From JANNMJ01 sp031397815 (GTDB taxonomy: Bacteria; Bacteroidota; Bacteroidia; Cytophagales; Hymenobacteraceae), in the NCBI GenBank assembly GCA_031397815.1, contig JANNMJ010000089.1, positions 1 to 26,970 on the forward strand: DNA of 26,970 bases, in the 5' to 3' direction. Both the position numbers and the translations under genes were made by a program. Under the pieces are notes generated by a model that had not been told where the DNA came from, made no database searches, and was given only the letters and a program-made list of their open reading frames with translations. Shown here piece by piece: positions 1 to 7,646 of the stretch; within the stretch, counting starts at the first letter, position 1; the number at the start of each line of letters is the position of its first letter.

Positions 1-108
1 GTCGCCTGGTACCTCGATACCTACTTCAACCTCGACCGCCGCCACTCCGCCCTCGGCTACCGCTCGCCCCACCAATTTGAACACGAAATCAAAACCAACC
101 TACCTTAG
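1..108 (+). CDS. IS3-family transposase OrfB, C-terminal fragment
   Basis: Only the last 35 codons are in the window. They include RRHSALGYRSPHQFE, the conserved tail of the DDE integrase-core transposase (OrfB) of IS3-family elements, which catalyses cut-and-copy transposition in the cytoplasm. The frame ends at TAG 106-108, about 30 bp before the element end, the normal arrangement for IS3 elements. The catalytic DDE residues and the -1 frameshift fusion with OrfA would lie to the left of the window, so integrity cannot be judged. Confidence 0.85.
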   Translation, partial: VAWYLDTYFNLDRRHSALGYRSPHQFEHEIKTNLP

Positions 109-138
109 CTAACTGTCCGTTTACACTGGACCACCCCA
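1..138 (+). mobile_element. IS3-family insertion sequence, right end (partial)
   Basis: The window opens inside an insertion sequence. The transposase 3' end (stop at 106-108) is followed by a terminal inverted-repeat-like stretch ending GGACCACCCCA at 138. IS3 elements characteristically end in CA on this side (TG on the other). The outer boundary is placed at 138 because the neighbouring YD-repeat reading frame is natural up to 139-141 and turns into IS sequence beyond it. The bases at 139-141 (GTA) may be part of a 3-4 bp target duplication, but the other end of the element is outside the window. Confidence 0.8.
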
Positions 139-1962
139 GTAGCTAAGATTGCCCTCCGCGTAAGCATTGGCCGGGTGCGGTTGAAAAGTGATTGAGTTAG
201 GTTCGAGAGTACCAAAGTCGGCCTGTGTTAGTTGATTTTTTGGATCGTACTGGTACCCATACATCCGGATATCGGGTGTTGAAGGAGTTTTCCAGTGATT
301 AGCCCAAATGGTCCCGTTGTATTGTGGAGTGCCTGGCAAGTTTCGCGGTGTCGAGGCAGTGGGCACCTGTCGGCTGGTGTAGTCGTTCGGGAAATAGGTT
401 AATTGGGCAGCGAATAAGTCGGCTGGTATTCCGGTTGTAGCTGGACCGTCGGGGGTAAGATCAGCGGCGGCGTTCGGCTGATTGATCGATTTGAGCCAGC
501 CCTGAATCGTATAGGCATAATCAATGGCTTGCAACGGGTCGGCGATCTCTACCCGTTTGAGTGGCCCATGGAGGTAGTAGAGGTAGTGCGCTAATAGAGA
601 TTTCGTGATGCCATCGATGCTAGTGTAAGCGCGTGAGAGGCGTTGGTCAGCATCATACTCGTAGTGATGAAAGAAGGCATCAGGCTCGCCTTTCTGATAA
701 GCCACTTCTAGCAGATTACCCAGAAAATCGTAGGTATAGTCTAATGTTTTTACGCCCACGCCGGGCAAGTCCTGTACTACCCAACTCACCTTTCCAAACT
801 CATCGTAACTAAACCAAGTGGTAGTACCATCATAGGCCGTCTTTGCAACGGCACCCAAGACGAACTGCTGTACTCTGTCGGTACCAAGGGGAGCATCCTG
901 AAACGGACGGTCGTACCAAATACTCCGACGTTGCGAACAAGCGGCAGCAGGTAATCCGCCGGCACGGGTGCGGTTTTCGAGTATCGTGTTATGAAGTACG
1001 CTATTGGTAGCCGGGGTAGTTGTGCTATGCTCCTCAAATGTTAGGAGACCGGCTGCGCATTCACCAGTTTCTAGAATCCGCCCGAGCCGATCGTAGTTGA
1101 GATAGGAAAAAGAGCCAGTCTGCGCCTGCGCAGCACTTTGACTGAAGCGCAACTTGCCGTCTTGCTGGTAAACAAACGCCGAGCGGCCCCGATCTGGGTC
1201 AGTGATGGCAAGTACTTGACCGCGCGAATCATAGCTAGAAACAGTAACGAAGTTAGGGGTAGCGTCAAGACCGCTACTGATATCGGCAGGTAATATTTCG
1301 GCTACTCCCTTCGGCGCAATTGTAGCAACATTGATACCTTGATCGTTATAGAAACTATACGAAAAATGACCATAGCGAACTGGGTAGCTAAAATTTACTC
1401 CTGCGAATACTGCTTCTATCCGGTAACAGCTTGGTGGTAATTGTAAAACCTGAGGCCCTATACCAGTAATTACTTGCGGTAATCCACTACCTCTGAGGTC
1501 AGTAATCTTAATCTCAGCTGGCCGCAACTGACCGCTGATAGTAAAGCCCACGAGATTGATTGATACTGGTACTAGACCACTGCTGGCAGCGCTCGAAGAA
1601 AGATGAATTTCTTGATATTTTTTATCGCCTAGCCAAGCATGTGCGGTTCCATTCAAAGTGCTTTCCGGATAGGAAACATCTGATTGGCAGGTTGCCAAAG
1701 TTTGTCCTTCGCTATTAGTGAACACGACCATTTCGCGTCCGTCTGAGTCAATGCTGACTGTTTTGTATCCGCTTTGGTAAGTGGAAGGTGAGGGGCTACC
1801 TGGCACGAAGTTATCGCGCAATTTTGCGTAATGCTCCAATTCATTAAGTAACGAATATTTCCGCGTGAAGACTTCCCGCCCGCTTCCCATTTGCAGCTCG
1901 TCTCCTAAGCCGGGCGCTCGCTTCACGCCTCCAATCGGATCCTCAAAGACTTCTGTCAGCAC
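121..1962 (-). CDS. YD-repeat (RHS-like) protein, C-terminal part; truncated by IS and out of frame with its N-terminal part
   Basis: This is the downstream part of a LamG/RHS-like surface protein. Several YD-type repeats are visible, for example WFSYDEFGKVSWVVQD and YDFLGNLLEVAY, with a dense series over roughly residues 240-580. RHS/YD proteins form beta-shell cages, often secreted and often carrying a variable C-terminal toxin. The frame is open upstream of the GTG at 1962 to about 2012 and reads YTENTREPATPV, which joins directly onto the WYY end of the preceding frame, so 1962 is not a real start. The 3' end is not native: after AEGNLSY the frame enters the IS3-family inverted repeat and stops after WGGPV. 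Any C-terminal effector domain has been separated from the gene. Base composition is lower in GC than in most neighbouring genes. Probably non-functional. Confidence 0.75.
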   Translation of the reverse strand: MLTEVFEDPIGGVKRAPGLGDELQMGSGREVFTRKYSLLNELEHYAKLRDNFVPGSPSPSTYQSGYKTVSIDSDGREMVVFTNSEGQTLATCQSDVSYPESTLNGTAHAWLGDKKYQEIHLSSSAASSGLVPVSINLVGFTISGQLRPAEIKITDLRGSGLPQVITGIGPQVLQLPPSCYRIEAVFAGVNFSYPVRYGHFSYSFYNDQGINVATIAPKGVAEILPADISSGLDATPNFVTVSSYDSRGQVLAITDPDRGRSAFVYQQDGKLRFSQSAAQAQTGSFSYLNYDRLGRILETGECAAGLLTFEEHSTTTPATNSVLHNTILENRTRAGGLPAAACSQRRSIWYDRPFQDAPLGTDRVQQFVLGAVAKTAYDGTTTWFSYDEFGKVSWVVQDLPGVGVKTLDYTYDFLGNLLEVAYQKGEPDAFFHHYEYDADQRLSRAYTSIDGITKSLLAHYLYYLHGPLKRVEIADPLQAIDYAYTIQGWLKSINQPNAAADLTPDGPATTGIPADLFAAQLTYFPNDYTSRQVPTASTPRNLPGTPQYNGTIWANHWKTPSTPDIRMYGYQYDPKNQLTQADFGTLEPNSITFQPHPANAYAEGNLSYWGGPV

Positions 1963-3416
1963 ATACGGCTGACTCGCAACGGGCGTAGCAGGCTCACGTG
2001 TGTTCTCCGTATATAGTACCAGCCTACCGTACCAGGCACCGACTGGTCGGGCGGTAGAGGTTGCGACAGGCCATCAAAGTGTGGCGGACCGTAGGGAATG
2101 CCGGCAGTAGTGATAAAGTGATCGTGGTACTTGTAACCGGTATTGTTGATTGGTGCAGGCAGTGTGGTAAGTACTCCTACACCCGCACGGTTATATAACG
2201 TCTGAGTAGCTAGAACCTGACCACTACTCATACTTTTGACCTGACTCTGAGTAGGACGCCCAAGCGCATCGTAGAATTGCTTTTGGCTACCGACTACATT
2301 GCCTTGCACATCGTACAAGCTTTTCTGAGTCCAGTTACGATTAACATCCTGCTGGGCATTATTCGGGGGGGTAGCATTGGCAGGGACGACCGTAACCGTA
2401 ACTGAGGCAGTAGCAACACCGCAGGTGCCACCATAAATGGGGGAGATCGTATAGGTGGTGGTGGCAGTCGGCGCAGCTACCACTTGGCTACTGGAGGTTG
2501 AGGAAAGGCCTGTAGCCGGAGACCATCGATAGGCAGTAGGTGGTAATAAGGGAGCTGTCGAGGCTACACGTTGTGGGCCTTTCGCCGGTCCAACGGTGGT
2601 TGTGGTCAAATAGCCTGAGTTGTGGGCGTCGGCAAGGTCGAAGGCTTGATTACCCGTTACCTCATCACAGCGCCAATAGCCTACAAGGCTGGCGGTGGCT
2701 GCTCCCAATACATTATAGTGATCATAAAGGAGTTCGTATGTATCCAGCGGACGGTCCCAAATTCTGATTTCGTCCAAATCGCCTTGATAATGGTTCCCCG
2801 CAATACCACCAAGGTTCAGAGAAGGATGAACGTTTTGGAAAGTGCTGATGTTGCCTGTGGCCTTAAGTGCACCATTGACATATAAACGTGGTTTGCCTCC
2901 TGCGTACGTAACCGAAATATGTGCCCAAGTCGTGATGTTTCCTGACCACACAAGTACAGGAGATATCGTAACACCTCCAGCCTCATAAACGGTGACCCCG
3001 TTGGTGCCAACCGAAATGCCTACCCCTGCATCGTTGTTACCCCAATATAAGTAACCCATTAGGGGAGCTAATGCGTATCGCTGGCCAGAAAACCCGGCTC
3101 CGCCGGTATTACTCTGGACGTCAATCTCATGAATTGCTGTTGGGCGTGCCCAGAACTGGATAGTAAAATCATTGGCGGTTGGTAAATATCGCAATGGTAT
3201 GCCGTAGGCGCGCGTCGATATCTCAACACAATCATCAACGCCATCGAAAGCTAACGCATTACCCGATACCGCAGATGTAACACTGAGTTGAACATCATTT
3301 CCGGTTTCTATTGTCTGATCCGGTGTTGTAGATATTCGCAATGGTTTGCACCAGTTTTGACCATTAGTAGTACACGGCAACAAGGCAATGCAGCAGGCAA
3401 GCCAACCCAATTTCAT
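1956..3416 (-). CDS. Secreted LamG-domain / YD-repeat protein, N-terminal part (frameshifted)
   Basis: The start is supported by a classical signal peptide (MKLGWLACCIALLPCTTNGQ, then NWCKP). A concanavalin-like LamG domain follows from about residue 50 to 250, beginning ALAFDGVDDCVEI and ending LVGYWRCDE. Next is a PKD/Ig-like segment (YRWSPATGLSS to about 345), then the opening of an RHS-like region with LYDVQGNVVGSQKQFYDALGRP. The native frame is lost near 2012: after GVGWYY-like residues it continues IRRTHV and stops, while the correct continuation is in the frame of the downstream part. Two extra bases (or one missing base) in a TATATA tract explain this. Together the two pieces would encode about 1,100 residues before the IS. 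The product is probably surface-exposed; its target is unknown. Confidence 0.75.
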   Translation of the reverse strand: MKLGWLACCIALLPCTTNGQNWCKPLRISTTPDQTIETGNDVQLSVTSAVSGNALAFDGVDDCVEISTRAYGIPLRYLPTANDFTIQFWARPTAIHEIDVQSNTGGAGFSGQRYALAPLMGYLYWGNNDAGVGISVGTNGVTVYEAGGVTISPVLVWSGNITTWAHISVTYAGGKPRLYVNGALKATGNISTFQNVHPSLNLGGIAGNHYQGDLDEIRIWDRPLDTYELLYDHYNVLGAATASLVGYWRCDEVTGNQAFDLADAHNSGYLTTTTVGPAKGPQRVASTAPLLPPTAYRWSPATGLSSTSSSQVVAAPTATTTYTISPIYGGTCGVATASVTVTVVPANATPPNNAQQDVNRNWTQKSLYDVQGNVVGSQKQFYDALGRPTQSQVKSMSSGQVLATQTLYNRAGVGVLTTLPAPINNTGYKYHDHFITTAGIPYGPPHFDGLSQPLPPDQSVPGTVGWYYIRRTHVSLLRPLRVSRMC

Positions 3417-3744
3417 AACTAGAGGAGGTTAGTTATTTTTGTATGATGCGGCAAAGCTAGTGCAAACTTGCGTATACCCTCGATAAATTTCTTGTTGCCC
3501 GATGTACTAGCTGCACCTCAGCGAGTTGATCCGAGGTCAACTCATACCTCAAACGAAGAACAGTTTCGGAAATTGCATATGTAGCCGTTCGTCTTCCATC
3601 TTATATTGGAGAGGGATCAGGGATCAGGGGTTAGGATCGCATTGAGCGACTGTACACCGAGGACGAAACCGCTCTAAGCACTAAAATCTAAACCTCAGAT
3701 CCGCTCATCACCAAAGCACATATCCGCCCACAAAGCTCCCGGCG
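3417..3744. other. Intergenic region without a recognisable gene
   Basis: This 328-bp gap separates the 3' end of the GH97 gene from the start of the LamG/YD-repeat gene. It is AT-richer than average. It holds a possible promoter at 3452-3459, a small hairpin (GAGTTGA/TCAACTC at 3523-3529 and 3537-3543) and a short GATCAGGG direct repeat near 3615-3630. No coding frame of interest, RNA gene or mobile element was seen. Confidence 0.5.
3452..3459 (-). promoter_or_regulatory. Possible Bacteroidetes -7 box for the LamG/YD-repeat gene
   Basis: On the minus strand the sequence TAGCTTTG matches the Bacteroidetes -7 consensus TAnnTTTG and lies 36 nt upstream of the ATG. No convincing -33 TTG element is placed correctly, so this is weak. 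Confidence 0.3.
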
Positions 3745-5989
3745 CTACTTCTTCAGCGCCACAAACCGCACTGCTGCGCCGCCGCCGGGCGCCAACGCCA
3801 GCTTCAGTACGGTTTTCCGCGTGACGGTTTGCTTGCTGATGCGGTAGGCCATCGGGTTTTTATCCCACGACGCGTCGGGGGCGTCGGCGTAAATGGTGGC
3901 TTCGAATTTCTGACCGTCGGGCAGGAAATCGAGTGTTACGGCTTGGGTGCGCGCCTGCTCGTTGCTGATGGCGCCGAGGTACCAGTCGGGTCCGGCTTTA
4001 TCCTGCCGCGCCACCACCACGTACTCGCCCGGCTCGGCGGCGAGGTAGCGCGAATCGGCCCAATCCACGGGTACGTCTTTGATGAACTGGAACGCGTCGG
4101 GGTGCGCGTCGTAGGCTTCGGGAAGATCGGCGGCCATTTGCAGCGGCGAATACATCGTCAGATACAGCGCGAGCTGCTTGGCGAGCGTGGTGTGCACAGC
4201 GCGGCCCTTATTGTCGGCGGCGTTCCAGTATTCGAGGTTGATTTGGAAGATGCCGGGCGTGTAATCCATCGGCCCGCCCATCAGACGCGTGAACGGCAGA
4301 ATGGTCTCGTGGTCAGGGGCGTTGCCCTGGCTCCACGCGTTGAACTCATTGCCACGGGCGGCTTCCGAGGCCATCCAGTTCGGCCACGTCCGCGAGAGGC
4401 CGGTGGGGCGCACGGCTTCGTGCATATCCACCATGAGCTTGCGCTGCGCCATCGCGTCGGCCACGCGGGCGAAGTGATTGCTCATCCATTGGCCATCGTG
4501 GTGCTCACCGCGCGGGATGATGCGCCCGACGTAGCCGGTCTTCACGGCGTCGTAGCCGTGGGTTTGCATGAAGTCCATCGCGGCGGGCAGGCGGCGCTCG
4601 TAATTCGTCACGGAGCCGCTGGTTTCATGGTGCATCATCAGCTTCACACCCTTCGAGGCGGCGTACTGCTGAAGCTCCTTCACGTTGAAATCGGGGTATG
4701 GCGTGACGAAATCGAACACTTCTTCTTTCCAGTTGCCATACCAGTCTTCCCAGCCCACGTTCCAGCCTTCCACCAACACGCTCGGGAAGCCGTGCTTGGC
4801 GGCGAAATCGATGTAGCGCTTCACGTTCGTCGTGTTGGCGCCGTGCCGACCGTGCGGCCGGAGCTTCGTCCAGTCGGTGGTGGCGAGCTTGAGGTTGCTG
4901 CTATCCGAAAAGCTCCATTTCGAGCGATTGACGTGCATTTCCCACCACACCCCGATGAATTTCTGCGGCTTAATCCAGCTCACGTCGCCGCTGAGCTTGC
5001 TCGGCTCGTTGAGGTTCAGAATCAGTTTCGACGCCAGTAGATCCGCCGCCTTCTCGCTCACCACCACGGTGCGCCACGGCGTCACGGCAGGGGTTTGCAG
5101 GAATGCCGCCACCGGCACGCTGCCGCTCAGCGTGGGCTGCTGCACGGCGCTCGGCGTCAGGTGCGCCGTGAGGTCCATCCCCGACCGACCGACATTGAGC
5201 TGCATCGCCGGAAAATCAATCTGCGCGGCCTCGTGCAGGCTCACGTAAAGCGGTTTCGCGCCGCCCGTTCCGGCGGGGAGCTTGAGCATCAGCGGCGTTT
5301 GCACCACGGTGCCCGTTCCGGCTCCGGCGTACGGCGGCGGCGCTTTCAGCCCGATTTCCGGCGCGTTGCTTTGCTTCCCGGCCGCCTCGCTGAGCAGCGA
5401 GTGCGTGTAGGAATATTCGTTCGTGTCGTAATCACCGGGCAGCCACCACGCGGTGGGGTCGGCGGGCAGATTGAACCCCGTCGCATCGCGCAGCACCCGC
5501 ACGTACGGCGGCATTCCCGCCTGTCTCGGCAGCTCGTACCGGAACCCCAGCCCGTCGTTGAACACGCGGAACCGCACCAGCATCTGCGGCCCTGCCTTCT
5601 GCGACGCGCCGTTGGCAGCATCCAAGTCGAGCGTCAGCAGCAGCTCGCGGTATATTGTTGCGGATGGTGCGCGTTTCGCCCCACACGGGCGTCCAGGTAT
5701 CGTCGTGCAACGTCGGCTCGGCGACGGGCTGCCCGACGTGTACCTTCTGACTGAAATCCGGCGCGCCTCCACTCAAAACCAGCCCCAGCGCGCTGCTATT
5801 GACCACAGGGCGGTCATTGAGCTTCAGGCTGTACCGCACCTGCTGCTGCGCGTTCTCCTCGACTTCCAGCCGCAGCCGCCCGTCCGGCGACGTCACCGTT
5901 TTCGTCCAGACCGCTCGTCCCGGCTGCGCCATAATGGCCTGAGGATAGAGCGGCAGTAAAAGCGTGAGGAAGGAGAGGAAGCGTTTCAT
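3745..5989 (-). pseudogene. susB: GH97 alpha-glucosidase (SusB-like), interrupted by one frameshift
   Basis: The gene encodes a secreted or periplasmic glycoside hydrolase family 97 enzyme, expected to release glucose from alpha-glucans. Residues 1-22 form a signal peptide ending AIMAQ. An N-terminal beta-sandwich, a (beta/alpha)8 barrel and a C-terminal beta domain follow. In reconstructed numbering the glutamates in HHETSG (455), MHEAVR (524) and GNEFN (548) are spaced by 69 and 24 residues, exactly the spacing I recall for E439, E508 and E532 of SusB. The segment VKTGYVG carries Gly rather than Asp at the nucleophile position, which points to the inverting subgroup. One extra base near 5650-5656 splits the gene: the 5' frame runs 5989 to about 5654 (RTIRNN) and the 3' frame resumes YRELLL. 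Repaired length is 747 residues, close to SusB. It is either a recent pseudogene or a sequencing error. Confidence 0.85.
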
Positions 5990-6091
5990 AGGGGTAAAGG
6001 TCGGGCGGGGGACGCGTTACACAGTGCGGTTTTACGTGTCAGGGGAAATCGATCCTTTATTAAGGATACGTGGCCAACAGCCCCGTGGCGC

Positions 6092-6116
6092 GGGCGGGCA
6101 CAAAGCCCGCCCCTAC
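6092..6116 (+). repeat. Degenerate half-copy of the GTAGGGGCG...CGCCCCTAC palindromic repeat
   Basis: A GGGCGGGC/GCCCGCCC hairpin with a 5-nt loop is followed by CTAC. The string GGCGGGCACAA then GCCCCTAC matches the right arm of the repeat cores at 15512-15614 and 26890-26970. It lies in the 228-bp gap between the divergent GH97 and ATP-grasp-like genes. Confidence 0.6.
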
Positions 6117-6217
6117 AACAGTGGACGCAAGCTGGGAGCTAACGATTCCCTCATGATGAATTCCGCAATCCCCCAACCCCCACCACATATACCCCTTCCG
6201 CCCTACATTCGCCCCCG

Positions 6218-7435
6218 ATGATACCTGCCGTCCGGGCCGCGTACAACGCCGCCTTCTCCGAAGAAAAATACGAGGCCTTTCTGGCCGATTTGAACGCCTC
6301 TTTCGGGCAAGGCCGCAAGATTGCCTTCCGCGTGGCCGAAACGCCGATTTTCGTCCCGGCGGCCTTGGCGGCGCGCCTCCAGCAGGCCGTGGCCGATATC
6401 GTGGCCGTCTTGGCGGGGCCGGATTTGGCGCGCCTCACGGCGGGCGCCGTGCCGCCCGGCCTGGAAGTGCCGCACGAAGACGCGCACACGCAGTGGCTCG
6501 CCATCGACTTCGCGATCTGCGCCGACGAGCACGGCGAGCTGACGCCGCAGCTCATTGAGCTGCAAGGCTTTCCGTCGTTGTTCGCGTATGAGGTGATGCT
6601 GAGCGAGGCCTTCCGTCGCCACTTCCCGGTGCCGGCCGAGATGTCGTCGTTCTTCAACGGCTTCGACCGCGAGAGCTACCTGCCGCTCCTGCGCCGCACC
6701 ATCCTCGCCGATGAGGCGCCGGAGCATGTGGTGTTACTCGAAGTAGACCCTTGGTCGCAGGGGACGGCGGTTGATTTTGCGATCACCGAGCAGCTCGTTG
6801 GTATTCGTACCGTGGATATAACGCACGTCGAGAAGGCCGGTAATCAGCTTTTTTACGACCGCGACGGCGTCCGGACGCAAATCAAGCGCATCTACAACCG
6901 CGTCATTTTCGATGAGCTGACCCAGCGCCCCGATGTGCTCGCGCAGATGCAGTTCTCCTTCCAGGACCCCGACCTTGAGGTGCGGTGGGCGGGGCATCCG
7001 AACTGGTTTTTCCGTATCTCGAAAAGCCTGATGCCGCACCTGCGCAGCCCGTTCGTGCCGCAAAGCACCCTCCTCAGCGACCTTCCCGAAGTGCCCGACG
7101 ATCTGGAGAATTACGTCTTGAAACCGCTGTACTCATTCTCCGGCTCCGGCGTCAAATTCCATGTAACGCCCGCCGACGTAGCCGCCGTCCCGCCCGCCGA
7201 CCATAATCAGTGGATGCTCCAGCGGAAAGTCCGCTACGAGCCTGCGCTCCTCACGCCGGACGGTGAGCGCGTCAAAGCCGAAATCCGGATGCTCCTCCTC
7301 TGGCCCGAAGTCGACGCCGCCCCGACGCTCGCCATCAACCTCGTCCGCCTCAGCAAAGGCGAGATGATCGGCGTCAAATTCAATAAAGACAAAACGTGGG
7401 TGGGGGGGACTATTGGGTTTTTTGAGGGCGTGTAA
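6218..7435 (+). CDS. ATP-grasp-like protein of unknown substrate
   Basis: A soluble 405-residue protein with no signal peptide or membrane segment. The C-terminal half carries ATP-grasp features: YVLKPLYSFSGSGV (about 292-305; lysine and glycine-rich loop), WMLQRKV (residue pair expected to contact adenine), VKAEIRMLLLW (Glu-x-Arg) and INLVRLS followed by GVKFNKDKTW (metal/phosphate side). The N-terminal half has IELQGFPSLFAYE, resembling the acidic/substrate strand of glutathionylspermidine-synthase-like permuted ATP-grasp ligases. This family is uncharacterised as far as I know; a carboxylate-amine or carboxylate-thiol ligase is an inference. The ATG at 6218 is the first in frame and fits the fold. 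The gene stands alone, divergent from the GH97 gene and convergent with the transporter fusion, and ends at a strong terminator. No partner indicates its substrate. Confidence 0.6.
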   Translation: MIPAVRAAYNAAFSEEKYEAFLADLNASFGQGRKIAFRVAETPIFVPAALAARLQQAVADIVAVLAGPDLARLTAGAVPPGLEVPHEDAHTQWLAIDFAICADEHGELTPQLIELQGFPSLFAYEVMLSEAFRRHFPVPAEMSSFFNGFDRESYLPLLRRTILADEAPEHVVLLEVDPWSQGTAVDFAITEQLVGIRTVDITHVEKAGNQLFYDRDGVRTQIKRIYNRVIFDELTQRPDVLAQMQFSFQDPDLEVRWAGHPNWFFRISKSLMPHLRSPFVPQSTLLSDLPEVPDDLENYVLKPLYSFSGSGVKFHVTPADVAAVPPADHNQWMLQRKVRYEPALLTPDGERVKAEIRMLLLWPEVDAAPTLAINLVRLSKGEMIGVKFNKDKTWVGGTIGFFEGV

Positions 7436-7459
7436 ATACGGCCGATTTGCGGCATAATT

Positions 7460-7512
7460 AAGAGAGTGAATTTCCTGCCCCTTGAAGGCTGGAAATTCAC
7501 TCTCTTTATTTT
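7460..7512 (+). terminator. Rho-independent terminator after the ATP-grasp-like gene
   Basis: A perfect 16-bp inverted repeat (AAGAGAGTGAATTTCC at 7460-7475, complement at 7491-7506) with a 15-nt loop is followed by TTTATTTT-like sequence. It starts 24 bp after the stop codon and lies between convergent genes, so it may also stop transcripts from the minus strand. Confidence 0.85.
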
Positions 7513-7536
7513 AATTGACCGCCGCCAAGGATATGA

Positions 7537-7626
7537 GATCCCCGCCCCGGCGGGGTGGCCAGAAGGGCCAGGGTGGGGCGACACTCCAATTGGCCGCGCC
7601 CTGCCATGCGAACCCAACCACCCGCC
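7537..7626 (+). repeat. GC-rich dispersed repeat, copy 1
   Basis: It begins CCCCGCCCCGG, passes through GGGTGGCC, AGGGCC and GGGTGGGG, then GACAC, and ends with GCCATGCGAACCCAACC. The same order of blocks recurs at 12217-12303, including the non-palindromic tail, so this is a repeat family and not just GC-rich sequence. It lies at the 3' side of the transporter-fusion gene. Confidence 0.65.
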
Positions 7627-7646
7627 GTGAAGCGCGGCTTTCCCCC

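Noticed and set aside
3421..3429. AGAGGAGGT as a Shine-Dalgarno sequence.
   Set aside because: It is on the plus strand while the adjacent start codon is on the minus strand, and no plus-strand gene begins there.
3829..5040. A 403-codon open frame on the plus strand opposite the GH97 gene.
   Set aside because: Antisense shadow: the GH97 catalytic residues are in the minus-strand frame and the shadow translation is His/Val/Gly-rich with no motif.
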